The position numbers and the translations under genes are program-made. Under the pieces are notes generated by a model. The model was not told the DNA's origin. It made no database searches and saw nothing but the letters and a program-made list of their open reading frames with translations. Below, in pieces: positions 12,501 through 22,863 of a stretch of 64,000 nt of DNA. Source of the DNA: Rhododendron vialii (Eukaryota > Streptophyta > Magnoliopsida > Ericales > Ericaceae). How positions within the stretch are numbered: position 1 is the first letter of the stretch; each line of letters starts with the position of its first letter. The stretch is from the NCBI RefSeq assembly GCF_030253575.1, contig NC_080560.1, forward strand, positions 11,942,001 through 12,006,000, read 5' to 3'.

Positions 12501-15500
12501 TGCCTCCATTGAAGTTCACAAGCTACATTAATTATTACAACCACGAAAAATAATCGTGGCACCCAATAAATAACACATGCTACGTTAATTATTACAACCA
12601 CGAAAAATAATCATGGTACCCAATAAATAACAATAACCACGAAAAAATTATCGTGGGATCCAATCACATAAAATCAATAAAAATCATGTGACCATAATAG
12701 CTGGGTAAGAATGCTGCAAAACAAGGGTTAGCACAGTTCTACGTTCTACCCTCTATAACCTACTGCTATTTCGACCCTACGAATCTGGAAAAAAACTGTT
12801 GCGAGTCAAATAACTTGAATCTTTTGTATCTACCATCTTCGATCTCCAAATAACCGTCGAATGCTATTACAATCGAAGAAACATACAAATATCGATCTTA
12901 TGCCTCCATTGGAGTTCACATGCTACGTTAATTATTACAACCACAAAAAATAATCGTGGCACTCAATAAATAACACTTGCTACGTTAATTATTACAACTA
13001 CGAAAAATAATCGTGGTACCCAATAAATAACAATAACCACGAAAAAATTATCGTGGGATCCAATCACATAAACCAATAAAAATCATGTGACCATAATAGC
13101 TGGGTAAGAACGCTGCAAAACAAGGGTTAGCACAGTTCTACGTTCTACCCTCTATAACCTACGGACAACATGGCCTGTTTAATCCATACGCGTGATTACA
13201 ACCGGCTCTGATACCACTATTAGGAAACCGAATCCCCAAGACCTAGTAATGATGCGTACAGATTAGACAACAAAAATTGTAAAACCCTATAAAACGGAAT
13301 TAGGGTTCTACCTCAACTCTCTGCGACACGAACGCTGGTTGAACTTGTTATAGCACGTCTTGCTATAAACCACGAATACTGCTCGACCGTACCTTACGAT
13401 CTTCTATCGTATTCCCTGCACGTCTAGAACATGAACCTAGTGTGGACTCTTTCGTGATCTGTTTGCTCTCTCTAAGCCTGCCTCTATTTACTGAATTTCA
13501 GAAAAAACATTGATTCTGACCTAGAGAGCATAATGTGTATATATAGGGCTACAATAGGGACCTAAAGAGTAATAAGTCTGGACTCCCAGTGTAAATAAGA
13601 AAACTTAATCCCACCAGGATTCTATTTCTTATTTCACTAATTATAATTCACCCCACTACAGAATTATAATTGCACTCCCGTCCTTATCTCAATTATATTA
13701 CGAGCTCTATGATATTAAATACTTATTAATCTCCCCATGTTAAGATTACAGATACCCGTTGATTAAAATAAATTACTAACAGCTATGTGGTAAACTCATA
13801 AGTGAAAAAACGAAGTCGACCCAGAGATTAGCGTACCAATATATTTCTTAGTGATTGATTGACAGATATAGACGAATGCATAGATCCCGACCTTAATGAC
13901 TGTGATGAACATGCAACTTGCACAAATACTCCCGGAAGTTTTACTTGTTCTTGTAATCATCATTTCTTTGGTGATGGAAGAAGCGACGGATCTAGGTGCA
14001 CTCCTTCACAATTCTCAGTGATCAAGTTATCTCTAGGTACGTACGTAATTTCCTAGTAGTAAATAAAACGTGCTTCAAATCGAATTCTATGTTGGTAAAG
14101 TCATGCACAATATGGTTGCTAGTTAGTTTAAAATAGCAGATATCATAAGTATTTTTGATAGAGCTATCACGCAATCTCCATCGTTACATAAGAATGAGTG
14201 GTGTATTGGACAATCTCGGCCGATATCTGGCAAACATAGGTATTGAAATTTTAAAATCTTTATCTATCGATCTACGGTTAAGATATTACTGAATTTGTTG
14301 GCTTATTGGTCATGATTGGAATTTAAGGCTCGATTTGGTTTGGTTTGGTTTGGCTACGATTGCTATTTCTCAATCTTAACAAGCAGTGGGAATGGTGTTG
14401 TTTTCTTTCGATGAACTGGGTTACACAATTAATCTGAATAAAATACGCGTAATTCTTATAAAAGTATTTTGGGTACATTAATTTCATTAACCTCCCTTGA
14501 GGTTTTTAACAAATGCAAAGACCTCGCATGAGGTTTCTAAATGATACTAACGTTCGATATAGTTAACAAATTCATAAAGTTATTATAATTATGATTTTGG
14601 AGGGAAAGCTGTATTTGGAAAAGGAATGAGATGTATTTGAAAAATTAGAGATAGAAATAGAGAATTGTACGGTTGGAGTATATATGAATGAATTGTGACA
14701 TTCGATCTCTATATACATTTTTCAATAAAATACAATATTTTGAGTCTCTAAAATAAAGAAATTGAGAGAATTGTGTAGAGTGAAGAAGGGTCTGTGGGAG
14801 AATGGGAGGAAGCCATTTGATTCATGATCAACTATATATATATATGACGGTTCAAGGGACACCCAAAAAAACACCTAAAAAAACACCCCAAATCTCAATC
14901 TCATAGTTTCTGATCAAATTTTTATGATCCGAACCGTTCAATGTGTGCAGAATGTGATTTTAAGGGTGCCCGCGAGAAATTAGCAAAAAAAATGACCGGG
15001 AAAGGCTTGATTTGAGAAGTTTTTATTTGAACCGTTCAATAAAAAACTGTTCAAATCAAGCCTTTCCCGGTCATTTTTTTTGCTGATTTCTCACGGGTAC
15101 TCTTAAAATCACGTTCTGATCACATTGAGCGGCTCGGATTATCAAAATTTGATTGGGAACTATGAGGTATTTTTTTAGGTGTTTTTTTGAGTGTCCCCGG
15201 AACCGTCCCGTATATATATATGTGGACTATATGTGGACTTTCCTATTTTTCGCCTTTCCCGATCTGATTTCGATGATCCGAGCTGCTCAATATGATCAAA
15301 ACGTGATTTTAAGGGTATCCGCGAGAAATCGTCAACAAAAATGACCGGAAAGAGCTTGATTTGAGCAGTTTTTTTGAACCGTTTAATAAAAAATTGTTTG
15401 GAACTGTTCGGATGAAGCCTTTCCCGATCATTTTTTTTGACGATTTCCTATGAGGACCCTTAAAATCACGTTCTGGTCACATTGAATGGCTCGGATCATC

Positions 15501-18500
15501 GAAATCCTATCAGGATCAATGAGGTCCTTATAAGGACGTCCTTATAAGAAGGGAACTAATATATATATATATATGGCAAAAGAGATTTTATTAATCAAAG
15601 AATCGAAGTTACAAAGATCAAACGAAAATGGGAAGATGGTCTCACAATCCGCAACCAACATCCTAACTATGTTGCCAGCTAGGCCGAAGGCAATCATATG
15701 CCACCTGCTATCAACTATATATTTGGTGTTAGGTCATAGTAAATGTAGCCGATCTAGGACAACTCTAGTCTTATGGTTAGGTCTTGGTTTGATTTGGCTC
15801 ACTACTAACTTAGCCATTTTGGTCAGTTAGGTCTTAATTAAGTTTACATGTGACTAGCTTGATTTTCTAGCTAGCCACCAATTCTAAGCAAAGTTATTCT
15901 AGTCAATTATGCTAAATTTCAATATAAATCAATTCCCAAAAACAATTCCAATATTAATCAAACAATAGTTCATACAATTTAGGCAATTAAAGTGTAGTTT
16001 AATTAAATAAAAATGTTTTCAATTAGATTTAAAACTTCAGAATATAACGCATTTTCTCAAATCCGGCTCCGAATTTTACTTGTCAATTAAGAAATAGGTG
16101 CAGAAAAATTGCTCAAGAAACTTTTAGAGTGGGGAAAGTAAAGGAAAATACAACTTTTCTTTCAACATGTGTTGGAAACTATTAAAAAATGAATTTGCGA
16201 AAAAGTTAAAAAGTACTCCCTCCGTCCCTAAATAAGTGTCCTGCTCGCAAATCTAGGCCTTACAAAAGATACATATTTTTCTTTAAAAAATCTAATTTTT
16301 TTCCACAATCGAATAGAACTCATTGCCATCTATTGATTTGTGAAAAAAAATTGATTTTTTTTACGAAACAAATGTATTTTTTTAAAGGCCTAGGTTTGCG
16401 CACCAAACACTTATTTAGGAATGGAAGGAGTAATAGTTTAATAATTTAATTGTATTTGACACTATTAAAAAAAATTCCTACACAATCTTGTGTTTTATGC
16501 CGGATGGATTTTGAGAAAAATCTAATCCCAGTGGGAAAGTTGGAGATCGATCTCACAACTTTCTTACTAATTACTTCTACTTTTTGAATGTACCAATAAA
16601 GAACGATTTGTTAGGTCAACTCGGTAATTTCAGGTTTCAAAAAGTATGGAGAAATTAACTTGCATGAAAATTTATACAGTATATAGTGTCATATAAATAT
16701 TTGGCATTGCATTTTTAATATTTACGTGGCCATAGTACTAAATGGTTGTTGACTGAAGCAATCAAGCCAGAGTGACAAGAACAAGTATTCGATTTAAATA
16801 TAGCGAAGAGCCTCATACAAATATTCGATTAGAAATTGACAGTTGAGCATATTTGAGTCTTTTTTCGCATAGAGTATTGTCTTTTCAAACTTGCAAAGCT
16901 TTTTTTAAGCCATGGTTACTTGCATGAGTGGTTCCTTTTTCGTATCATTCAAACTTATTTACAAAGCAAGCGGCACGTACAATCTCAGCCATCCATTCAC
17001 GCAATTAATGGCTGAGATTCATTTTTAATTATGATCGGTCACAATTAATTGTTACCGGTCATAATTGATTTTCAATCTGGACCGTCCAAAAACACTTTGA
17101 ATGCGCGCAATTGGCCTCTGTAATCTCTTCTTTATAGAATGGTCCACAAATAAGATTTTCTCTTATGCTAAATCTCCTTTTAATGTTAATACTTTCATTT
17201 TGTGTCTGATAGTTTTTTTTTTTTTGCTCGGCAAAAGCGAAATTTTATAACACTCGAAAGGATACATCGAGAGGGAAAGCTGAGGAGCACACATGCTCAG
17301 ACTCAACCTGGGGAGGGGGAGACGCAAATCATCCAGCAGGGGGTTGAATGATTTACGTCAAACTATTTACGTCAAACTATTACAATTTTAACGCACGAAT
17401 ATCATCCAAAAAACTTTTGAAATCCTCTGCAGAGTACAATCTAATATTGAATTTCACTTTGATCCACATAGCCACCCTGAACTTGATTATATCCACCACC
17501 TCCTCAGATCTTGCAGTCGCATTCTTAAAAATATACCCATTCCGCGTCATCCAAATGGACCAAATTGTTGCATAAAAGCAAGCTTTCCAAATGTGTTTTT
17601 CCAAGTTACGGAAACTATTATCAAACCACCAACAAAAAAGATACGCTATCGAAGGCGAGCAAACCCATTTAGTGTGCCACCAATCCAATACCTGGGTCCA
17701 AATGTACCAAGAAAATTGACAGTGAAAGATTAAATGGTTGGGCGTTTCCAGTTGGAGTGAGCAAAATGGGCATAAGGAATCATTCAAGGCAATATTCCTG
17801 TTCAATAGAACTGACCGCGTGGCCAACCTTTCCTGAACCGCCTTCCACGTCAAAACTTCCACCTTAGGGGGACAAATGTTTTTCCACAGGGAGCTCAGAA
17901 TAGGATTTCGATATTGGGTCTGCACTTCCCACTGCTCTTAGACTGATCTTACCGAAAAGTTCTTATTACCCATCCAATTCCATATCAGAGAGTCCGGTTT
18001 GGATGGATCCATGAGATACGATTGTAACCTTAGTTCCAGATTTCTTAACATCAGATTCTCCCTGTCACGTATATCTCTTCTAAACACCAGCCCCCAATTT
18101 CCATTAGCCGCCCCTTCCCATATGTTGCTGACAACCTCATCCTGTTGAGTGGATAATAAAAACAGCATTGGAAAATCTTCTTTTAGTGTTTGGGGACCTA
18201 ACCATCTGTGGTTCCAAAAATAAGTATTATGTCCCGAGTACACACGGATTTTGAAACCCTCTTGCACAATACCTCCAATACTAGACCCAAGATCACCAAT
18301 CGAACAAATGTCTTTCCAAATGGAAGATACTGAACCCCTTGTAGGGCATACCGGCAACCAATTCCTCTGGTCCAGCCTATATTTATCTCTCACCACTCTC
18401 ACCCATAAGGAATTGTTGTCTTTGTTGAATCTCCACCACCATTTAGCCAGCAGTGCTAAATTTTGTTGCAAAAATCTCTTCACCCCTAAGCCTCACTACA

Positions 18501-21500
18501 AGAAAAATGAAAATTAGTGACGAAAAAGTGGCGACGAAATTTAATTTTGTCACTAAATGAGTATATTTGGCGACGAAAAAATAAATTCGTCACTATTTTG
18601 ATAACTTTCGTGACGAAATAATTTCGTCACCAATTATGCCTGTTTGGCGACGAAAAAAATATTTTCGTCACTAAAGGTGCCCATTTGGCGATAAAATACA
18701 TTTTTCGTCGCCGAAAACTTAAAAAATGTGACAAAATTATTTTTTATCGCCAAAGATAATCATTTGGTGACAAAAAATATATTTCGTCGCCAAATGTGAG
18801 CAATTTAGTAACGAAATATTTTTTTCGTCACCAAATGCTTAACTTTGGTGACGAAAAATAATTTCGTCACCATTTTAACGCTTTCAGCGACAAAAAATAT
18901 ATTTTGTTGTCAAATGGGTACCTTTCGTGACGAAATTTATGAATTGCGCTTTGTCACTAAATGTATTTCGGACATAACTCTTTACTAAAGTCTCCGATTG
19001 AAATAATTCAAATTGGGTTTGAACAATAACTCAATTGCCTACAACTTTCATGTTTATCAAAATTGCTAATTTTAATGTTTAAAGGTCCAAAATTACATTC
19101 GAAATATATTTTCATGTTAAACATATGTGTTATATATTAGATATTTCAAATATTTACTGAAAAGTGTGTGTAGTGCAGTTGGTTGGAGCTTGCGCGAAAA
19201 ACTCAAGGGACTCGGGTTCGAAACCCAGCAGGAGCAAGAAAGATGGATTTCTTTTCCCATATGAAAACACTTTCGCAACGAAAAATTTCGTCACCGATTT
19301 CTTGTATTAGTGACAAAAAATTTCGTCACCAATGTGACCCATCGGTGGAAAAAAATTTCGTCACCAATTATTCACTTTTTGGTGACGAAATATTTCGTCA
19401 TCAAAAGGCACTATAGGTGACGACGAAAAATAGATTTCGTCACCAGGTAGGAATCCTCAACAACCTTTAGTCGACAAATTTTTTTTCGTCACCTATATTA
19501 TTTGTGACGAAAAACATGCAATTTGTGACGATTTTCATTCGTCACCCAATTGAATTTTTCTTGTAGTGCTTCCATTTTCTTTCTTCTTTGCTATGCTCTC
19601 CCATTTAACCAAATGCAATTTCTTCTTGTCAATGGTATCCCTCCAAAAGAATTGACGCTGCAACTTTTCCAACTTCTTTGCCATTGCCACTGGCATTTTG
19701 AAAATTGACATAAAATACACAGGTAAGTTAGACATGTTAGAATTAATTTGATTGAATCTCCCTCCCGAGGACAAAGTTCTACTTTTCCATAAGCTTAGTT
19801 TCGTTTGGATTCTATCAATCACAGGTTCCCATGTCTTCACATTCCTAGGATTTGCTCCCAACGGCAATCCAAGATACTTGATTGGCAGGGCTTCAACTAT
19901 GAACCCCAATACTTGAGCAAGGGCAAGCACTTGACGGCGACTAACATTTATACCACATGCATAGAGAACTCTTTGAAAATTTTACCTTCAAGCCTGACAT
20001 TAGCTGGAAATTCCTTAGAATCCTTTTGATATTTTGTGTCTAATAGTTACTGAGTATCTTATATTGTAATCTTATTCTTTACAGAATACTCTATCAAAAT
20101 GAGGTAACAACAACATTTCAAAGCAGTACGCCACGTTGACTGGCTTTATATAGCTAAAGCTGATAAGACTTAATTCTGTTTTCAAATTTGTCACATCATC
20201 CTATATTGATTACCTGCTTGTACATTGTTACGGTTTAGATTCAAATTTCATCATTGACATAGTACTAGCACAGTCAATGAAATTTTCTTAGAATTCTTCC
20301 CCCGTAAATGGAGAGGAGGTTTCATCCATTTTCAAGGGAAAAGGACATGAATGGTGAAAAAAATGAAGAATCATACGGTTAGGTAATGCTACTAATCCAT
20401 TGGAATCACAAGTACCAATTTCCTCCTGTGAAGCACAATGTCTGGGCAAAGCTCATTACAACATATATACTGCGAAATAGCTTTTATTTGTCTTTAGTAG
20501 AGATTATCTAATGACTGAATCTATACCTATGTTTTATGTAGGATTGAGCTTTGGCTTCGTGTCATTACTGATTGGTGTAATTTGGATACACTCCTGCATC
20601 AATAGAAGGAAGCTAATCAAACTAAGAGAGCAATTCTTCCAACAAAACGGTGGCTTATTAATGAAACAAAAAATTTCTTCGCTCGATGGAACAAGTGCGG
20701 AGTCATCAAAAATCTTTACAGCTGAAGAACTAAAGAAAGCCACTAACAACTATGCCAACAACCGAATAATTGGGCGTGGTGGATATGGTGTGGTATATAA
20801 GGGAATTTTACCAGACCAACGCGTAGTCGCCATAAAGAAGTCCAAAGTGATGGATGGGAACCAAGTAGAGCAGTTTATCCATGAGTTGTTGATAGTAACA
20901 CAAGTTAACCATAGGAACGTTGTGAAGCTCTTGGGGTGTTGTTTCGAATCAGAGGTTCCCGAGCTTGTTTACGAGTATATACCAAATGGCACGCTATTTG
21001 AACATATTCATAAGCCATTATCTTGGTTAACACTGGAGCATCGATTGAGAATAGCCATAGAAACAGCTAGTGCACTTTCCTATCTTCACTCTGCCGCATC
21101 CATTCCGATCATTCATAGAGATGTTAAGTCTGCCAATATATTGCTAGAAGCTAATTACGTGGCAAAAATGGCAGATTTTGGTGCTTCGAGATTAGTTCCC
21201 TTGGACCAAACTCAAGTGACTACATTAGTACAAGGGACTTTAGGTTATTTGGATCCCGAGTACTTCCAAACTGGCCAGTTAAACGAGAAGAGTGATGTTT
21301 ATAGTTTCGGAGTGGTTCTAGCAGAATTACTGACTGGAAAAAAGCCTATTTGTCTTGAGAGGTCTCAAGAGGAAAGGAATTTGGCGACCTACTTCCTTGT
21401 GTCAATGAAGGAAAATAGGTTGTACCAAATTTTAGAGCCTCGGGTGGTGAAGGAAGGCACCTTGGAGCAACTCCAAGCAATTGCGGAGCTTGTGAAGAGG

Positions 21501-21749
21501 TGTCTTTGTTTGAGAAGTGAAGAGAGGCCTGCAATGAAAGAAGTGGTGGTGGAATTAGAAAGTTTAAGGAAGTATAGAAAGGACCCATGGGTTAATCAAC
21601 AAAGTCATGAAGAGAGTGTAAGCTTGCTGAGTGACGAAGCACCAACAGACATTTATGCTTTGTCAATAGGTCCTTCTACTGGTGACATATCTGGGCAATA
21701 TAGTTTCGGTAGCAGCACGACATTTCCGCTTAGTAATTCTTTTTACTAG
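3525..21749 (+). CDS. Wall-associated receptor kinase (WAK/WAKL), 774 aa
   Basis: Four exons: 3525-4178, 5684-5975, 13866-14036, 20542-21749. All junctions are GT-AG, phases (0, 1, 1) carry through, and the total is 2325 nt. Exon 1 encodes a signal peptide (Leu-rich, residues 7-27) and a galacturonan-binding GUB_WAK domain starting at [17 protein letters not shown]. Exon 2 completes the extracellular part ([11 protein letters not shown]) and an EGF-like repeat. Exon 3 is a calcium-binding EGF repeat (DIDEC...GSFTCSC). Exon 4 has the transmembrane helix ([15 protein letters not shown]) and a complete Ser/Thr kinase: [11 protein letters not shown] loop, VAIKK lysine, [11 protein letters not shown] catalytic loop (RD type), [12 protein letters not shown] activation segment. 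WAKs sit in the plasma membrane, bind pectin and signal in growth and defence. The kinase looks intact. Introns of 1.5, 7.9 and 6.5 kb are mostly transposons. A start at the next Met (3543) is possible. Confidence 0.94.
4957..5399. mobile_element. Solo LTR in WAK intron 1
   Basis: The unit begins TGTTGAC and ends CCGCAACA, with a 5-bp target duplication CTACA at 4952-4956 and 5400-5404. The internal sequence has LTR character: a TATA-like TCTATAAATT near 5157 and a U5-like block (CCGTGGACATA, then CACGTAAATCC) typical of plant Copia LTRs. No internal domain or second LTR adjoins it, so it is a solo LTR left by LTR-LTR recombination. Confidence 0.8.
6024..6588 (-). repeat. 3' LTR of the Copia element
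   Basis: Begins TGTTAGGAAACC and ends ATTACTAACA on the plus strand. About 97% identical by eye to the partner at 13218-13781. A TATA-like TGTATATATAGG motif lies near 6343. Confidence 0.93.
6589..6600 (-). other. Polypurine tract of the Copia element
   Basis: On the minus strand this reads TAAGTGGGAGAT, immediately upstream of the 3' LTR, which is the expected position for plus-strand priming. Confidence 0.7.
7335..8750 (-). pseudogene. Copia reverse transcriptase and RNase H region
   Basis: The minus strand encodes a Copia [14 protein letters not shown], then the catalytic YVDDILL, followed by RNase H with [13 protein letters not shown] and the terminal ADHFTKSLP. The RT-RNase H frame is interrupted near 8185-8249, where two open segments overlap in different frames. 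A stop near 8748 separates RT from integrase, so no continuous polyprotein is possible. Confidence 0.92.
8749..10232 (-). pseudogene. Copia gag-pre-integrase and integrase region
   Basis: A gag-pre-integrase block ([16 protein letters not shown], 10232 to about 10000) leads into the integrase core ([51 protein letters not shown]). A stop and frame break fall between about 9808 and 9990. Core catalytic acidic residues are present in the 9807-8749 segment. Confidence 0.92.
10290..10440 (-). pseudogene. Copia protease remnant, active site lost
   Basis: The minus-strand segment [11 protein letters not shown] is typical of the stretch just after the aspartic protease active site. The residues where families have D-S-G read N-T-R, and a stop lies five codons before the conserved ATNHVC block. 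The catalytic Asp is therefore gone, so Gag-Pol processing could not occur from this copy. Confidence 0.75.
10406..11280 (-). pseudogene. Copia gag with CCHC zinc knuckle
   Basis: Starts [18 protein letters not shown] on the minus strand. The Copia-type gag domain ([15 protein letters not shown]) is followed by a nucleocapsid knuckle, [15 protein letters not shown] frameshift near 10690 separates the capsid part (to 10657) from the knuckle part (10687-10406). Confidence 0.9.
12373..13164 (-). repeat. 400-bp tandem duplication in the Copia leader with hairpin units
   Basis: Two copies with a 400-bp period start at 12373 and 12773 (shared start GACCCTACGAATCTGG, shared end CCTCTATAACCTAC). Each copy holds three short inverted repeats with a CCACGA stem and an A-rich loop (for example CCACGAAAAATAATCGTGG), each followed by a CAATAAATAACA-like spacer. 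It lies in the untranslated leader between the primer-binding site and gag. Confidence 0.88.
13202..13216 (-). other. Primer-binding site (initiator tRNA-Met)
   Basis: On the minus strand the sequence reads TGGTATCAGAGCCGG, one base inside the 5' LTR. TGGTATCAGAGC is the standard plant Copia primer site. Confidence 0.92.
13218..13781 (-). repeat. 5' LTR of the Copia element
   Basis: Partner of 6024-6588, sharing the AATTACTAACA end. Its outer terminus reads TATTAGG where the other LTR has TGTTAGG, a single mutation of the conserved TG. Confidence 0.93.
14846..15210. mobile_element. Palindromic MITE in WAK intron 3 (copy 1)
   Basis: Both ends carry GACGGTTC...GGGACAC followed by two runs of AAAAAAACACC in inverted orientation, and the inverted similarity extends almost to the centre near 15040. 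It is bordered on both sides by TATATATA, which suggests TA-rich target choice. It has no coding content. Confidence 0.8.
15226..15546. mobile_element. Palindromic MITE in WAK intron 3 (copy 2, left end truncated)
   Basis: It shares with copy 1 the GTGATTTTAAGGGT / GCGAGAAATCGTCA / AATGACCGG arm and its inverted partner after 15410. The right end (CTTATAAGGACGTCC...) has no matching left terminus, so the copy is truncated or rearranged. The two copies are only about 15 bp apart. Confidence 0.7.
16215..16432. mobile_element. Stowaway-type MITE
   Basis: TIR CTCCCTCCGTCCCTAAATAAGTG at the left and its degenerate complement (ending GGAATGGAAGGAG) at the right, flanked by TA on both sides. The CTCCCTCCGTCC end plus a TA target is diagnostic of the Tc1/mariner Stowaway group. 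About 218 bp, non-coding. Confidence 0.88.
18494..19568. mobile_element. Non-autonomous CACTA element nested in the LINE
   Basis: TIR CACTACAAGAAAAAT at 18494 and its exact complement ending at 19568. The flanking 3-bp duplication is CCT (18491-18493) and CTT (19569-19571), one mismatch. Subterminal regions carry many copies, in both orientations, of a GTGACGAAA / TTTCGTCAC motif, as expected for En/Spm-type transposase-binding arrays. Removing the element with one 3-bp copy puts the interrupted LINE frame back in register, which supports the boundaries. No transposase is present. Confidence 0.93.
19167..19237 (+). other. tRNA-like sequence inside the CACTA element
   Basis: An A-box-like GTGCAGTTGGTTGGAGC is followed by a perfect B-box/T-arm palindrome GGGTTCGAAACCC at 19214-19226. 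The acceptor ends do not pair, and no good anticodon stem is visible, so it is not a functional tRNA. It looks like a tRNA- or SINE-derived insertion carried by the transposon. Confidence 0.55.
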
Positions 21750-22447
21750 TGCTGGTGACATCTTGCGCAATAGGTATACGAAGGCAATGTGTCGGGCTTT
21801 CTCATAGCATTGTGGGGTCCTACATACAAAAATGCTTTGCAAATATGCAGTAGTCAATTGTGAAAGTAGATTTTTCTTCGTTTGGGTTTGAATCTTTTGT
21901 AATAATTAAGGTGAAGATTTTGTTTGTTCATGTTGTTAATTATTTGTGAATTCATTATCTGGGTCAGTCTCGTGACTTTTCTTGTTTTCTACTGTAGTAA
22001 ATTATGTTCTTGTGATGGTGTTGTATAGAATGTAGTCTTTTTTGTTGCAACCCAATTCCCATCATAATTGTATAGTTCGTTGAATTTGAATAATACAAAG
22101 ACCTGGGGAGGGAGCTAGATCCATTCTGAAAGAAAAATATCTTATACATGAGTGAGGTTTTTATTTTTATTTTTTATATCAGCAATAAAATTTTATTGAA
22201 GAAAACTTGATAAAGGGTACGTTAAGTTGGAAGAGGGGAGAGTAATCTAACCAACGGTTGAATAAAAACAACTGGGACAAAGCCCAAACACCCTAGGCGT
22301 CTATTTGTGTTCTCAAGAGAAGGAGGAGAGTTTGAATCCTGAGGGGAGATAAAACTTTGCCATTCTTAATTTTTACACGAGTGAGGTCTCGAAAGCAAAT
22401 ACTAAGAATCAATTTCAATTATTCATTAGAGTTCTTCCATATATAAT
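21750..22447. other. WAK 3' UTR and spacer
   Basis: AT-rich sequence following the WAK stop. A 3' UTR of about 200-350 bases is likely; AATAATTAAG near 21900 or AATAATACAAAG near 22088 could serve as polyadenylation signals. No gene is visible. Confidence 0.4.
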
Positions 22448-22489
22448 GTGAGTGTGTCAGCAGCAATAACATGGTGTAGACCAAATTCC

Positions 22490-22792
22490 CATCAAGAAAT
22501 CATTGATGTCTTGGATGTTCGTTCCACCACTACTGGTCGAGGAACCTATACACAATATCTGGTTAATTGGACGGGAATAGCACATTGTGAAGATGCTTGT
22601 GTTTCAGCTCAAAAGCTTAAGAAGTTTGATGAAAAGCTTTGGGAAGATATAGTTGCGAATTCCGGGAAGGCTTCTTTGGACGGGAAAAACACATTGCGAA
22701 GATGCATGGGTTTCCGCTCAAGAGCTTAGGAAGTTTGATGAAAGGCTTTGAGAAGATTTAGTTGTGCGAATTCCAGGAAGGCTTCTTTTCCA
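22490..22792 (+). pseudogene. Gypsy chromodomain remnant with 109-bp tandem duplication
   Basis: The translation VLDVRSTTTGRGTYTQYLVNW followed by FDEKLWED matches the C-terminal chromodomain of chromoviral integrases (usually a VLVKW-type core followed by an acidic ATWE-type segment). A segment of about 109 bp starting ACGGGAATAGCACATTG (22573) is repeated imperfectly from 22680, and the second copy has a stop and a shift. The aromatic cage is not complete. Confidence 0.65.
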
Positions 22793-22863
22793 GCGGAGGA
22801 GAATGATACAGCAGCATGCTAGGGAAATGAGAAGTCTATTTAATACAGATCGAGTGAAAACAA

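Larger units (their letters stand above)
6024..13781 (-). mobile_element. Ty1/Copia LTR retrotransposon in WAK intron 2, defective
   Basis: LTRs lie at 6024-6588 and 13218-13781, with a 5-bp target duplication GCTAT at 6019-6023 and 13782-13786. The element runs on the minus strand, opposite to the host gene. Just inside the right-hand (5') LTR is a primer-binding site matching plant initiator tRNA-Met; next to the left-hand (3') LTR is a purine tract. Gag, protease, integrase, RT and RNase H regions follow in Copia order but are broken by shifts and stops. By eye the LTRs differ at roughly 15-20 positions (about 3%), mainly C/T transitions. The outer end of the right LTR has lost the canonical TG (now TA). 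The host gene remains readable because the whole element sits inside an intron. Confidence 0.96.
17380..20029 (-). pseudogene. LINE ORF2 remnant (RT C-terminus and zf-RVT), split by CACTA
   Basis: The upstream part (20029 to 19569) has the RT thumb-type sequence [13 protein letters not shown] and [12 protein letters not shown]. The downstream part (18493 to 17380) has [12 protein letters not shown], then a zinc-finger RVT segment ([18 protein letters not shown]). Within the downstream part one in-frame TAA at 17938-17940 is the main lesion; the same frame continues afterwards. The catalytic half of the RT was never copied here (5' truncation). Confidence 0.9.
17215..20030 (-). mobile_element. 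5'-truncated L1-type LINE in WAK intron 3
   Basis: Plus-strand poly(T) at 17215 marks the 3' poly(A) tail of a minus-strand insertion. An 18-bp target duplication, ATTTTGTGTCTGATAGTT at 17197-17214 and the same with one change (A for G) at 20031-20048, defines the ends exactly. The remaining protein is the C-terminal part of the reverse transcriptase ORF. A CACTA element (18494-19568) was inserted later. Without it the LINE copy is about 1.7 kb. Confidence 0.93.

Noticed and set aside
12540-13070. Regularly spaced repeats considered as a CRISPR-like array
   Set aside because: They are hairpin units within a duplicated Copia leader in a plant genome; spacers are near-identical instead of unique.
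19167-19237. Functional tRNA gene
   Set aside because: T-arm is good, but the acceptor stem does not pair and no proper anticodon arm is visible.
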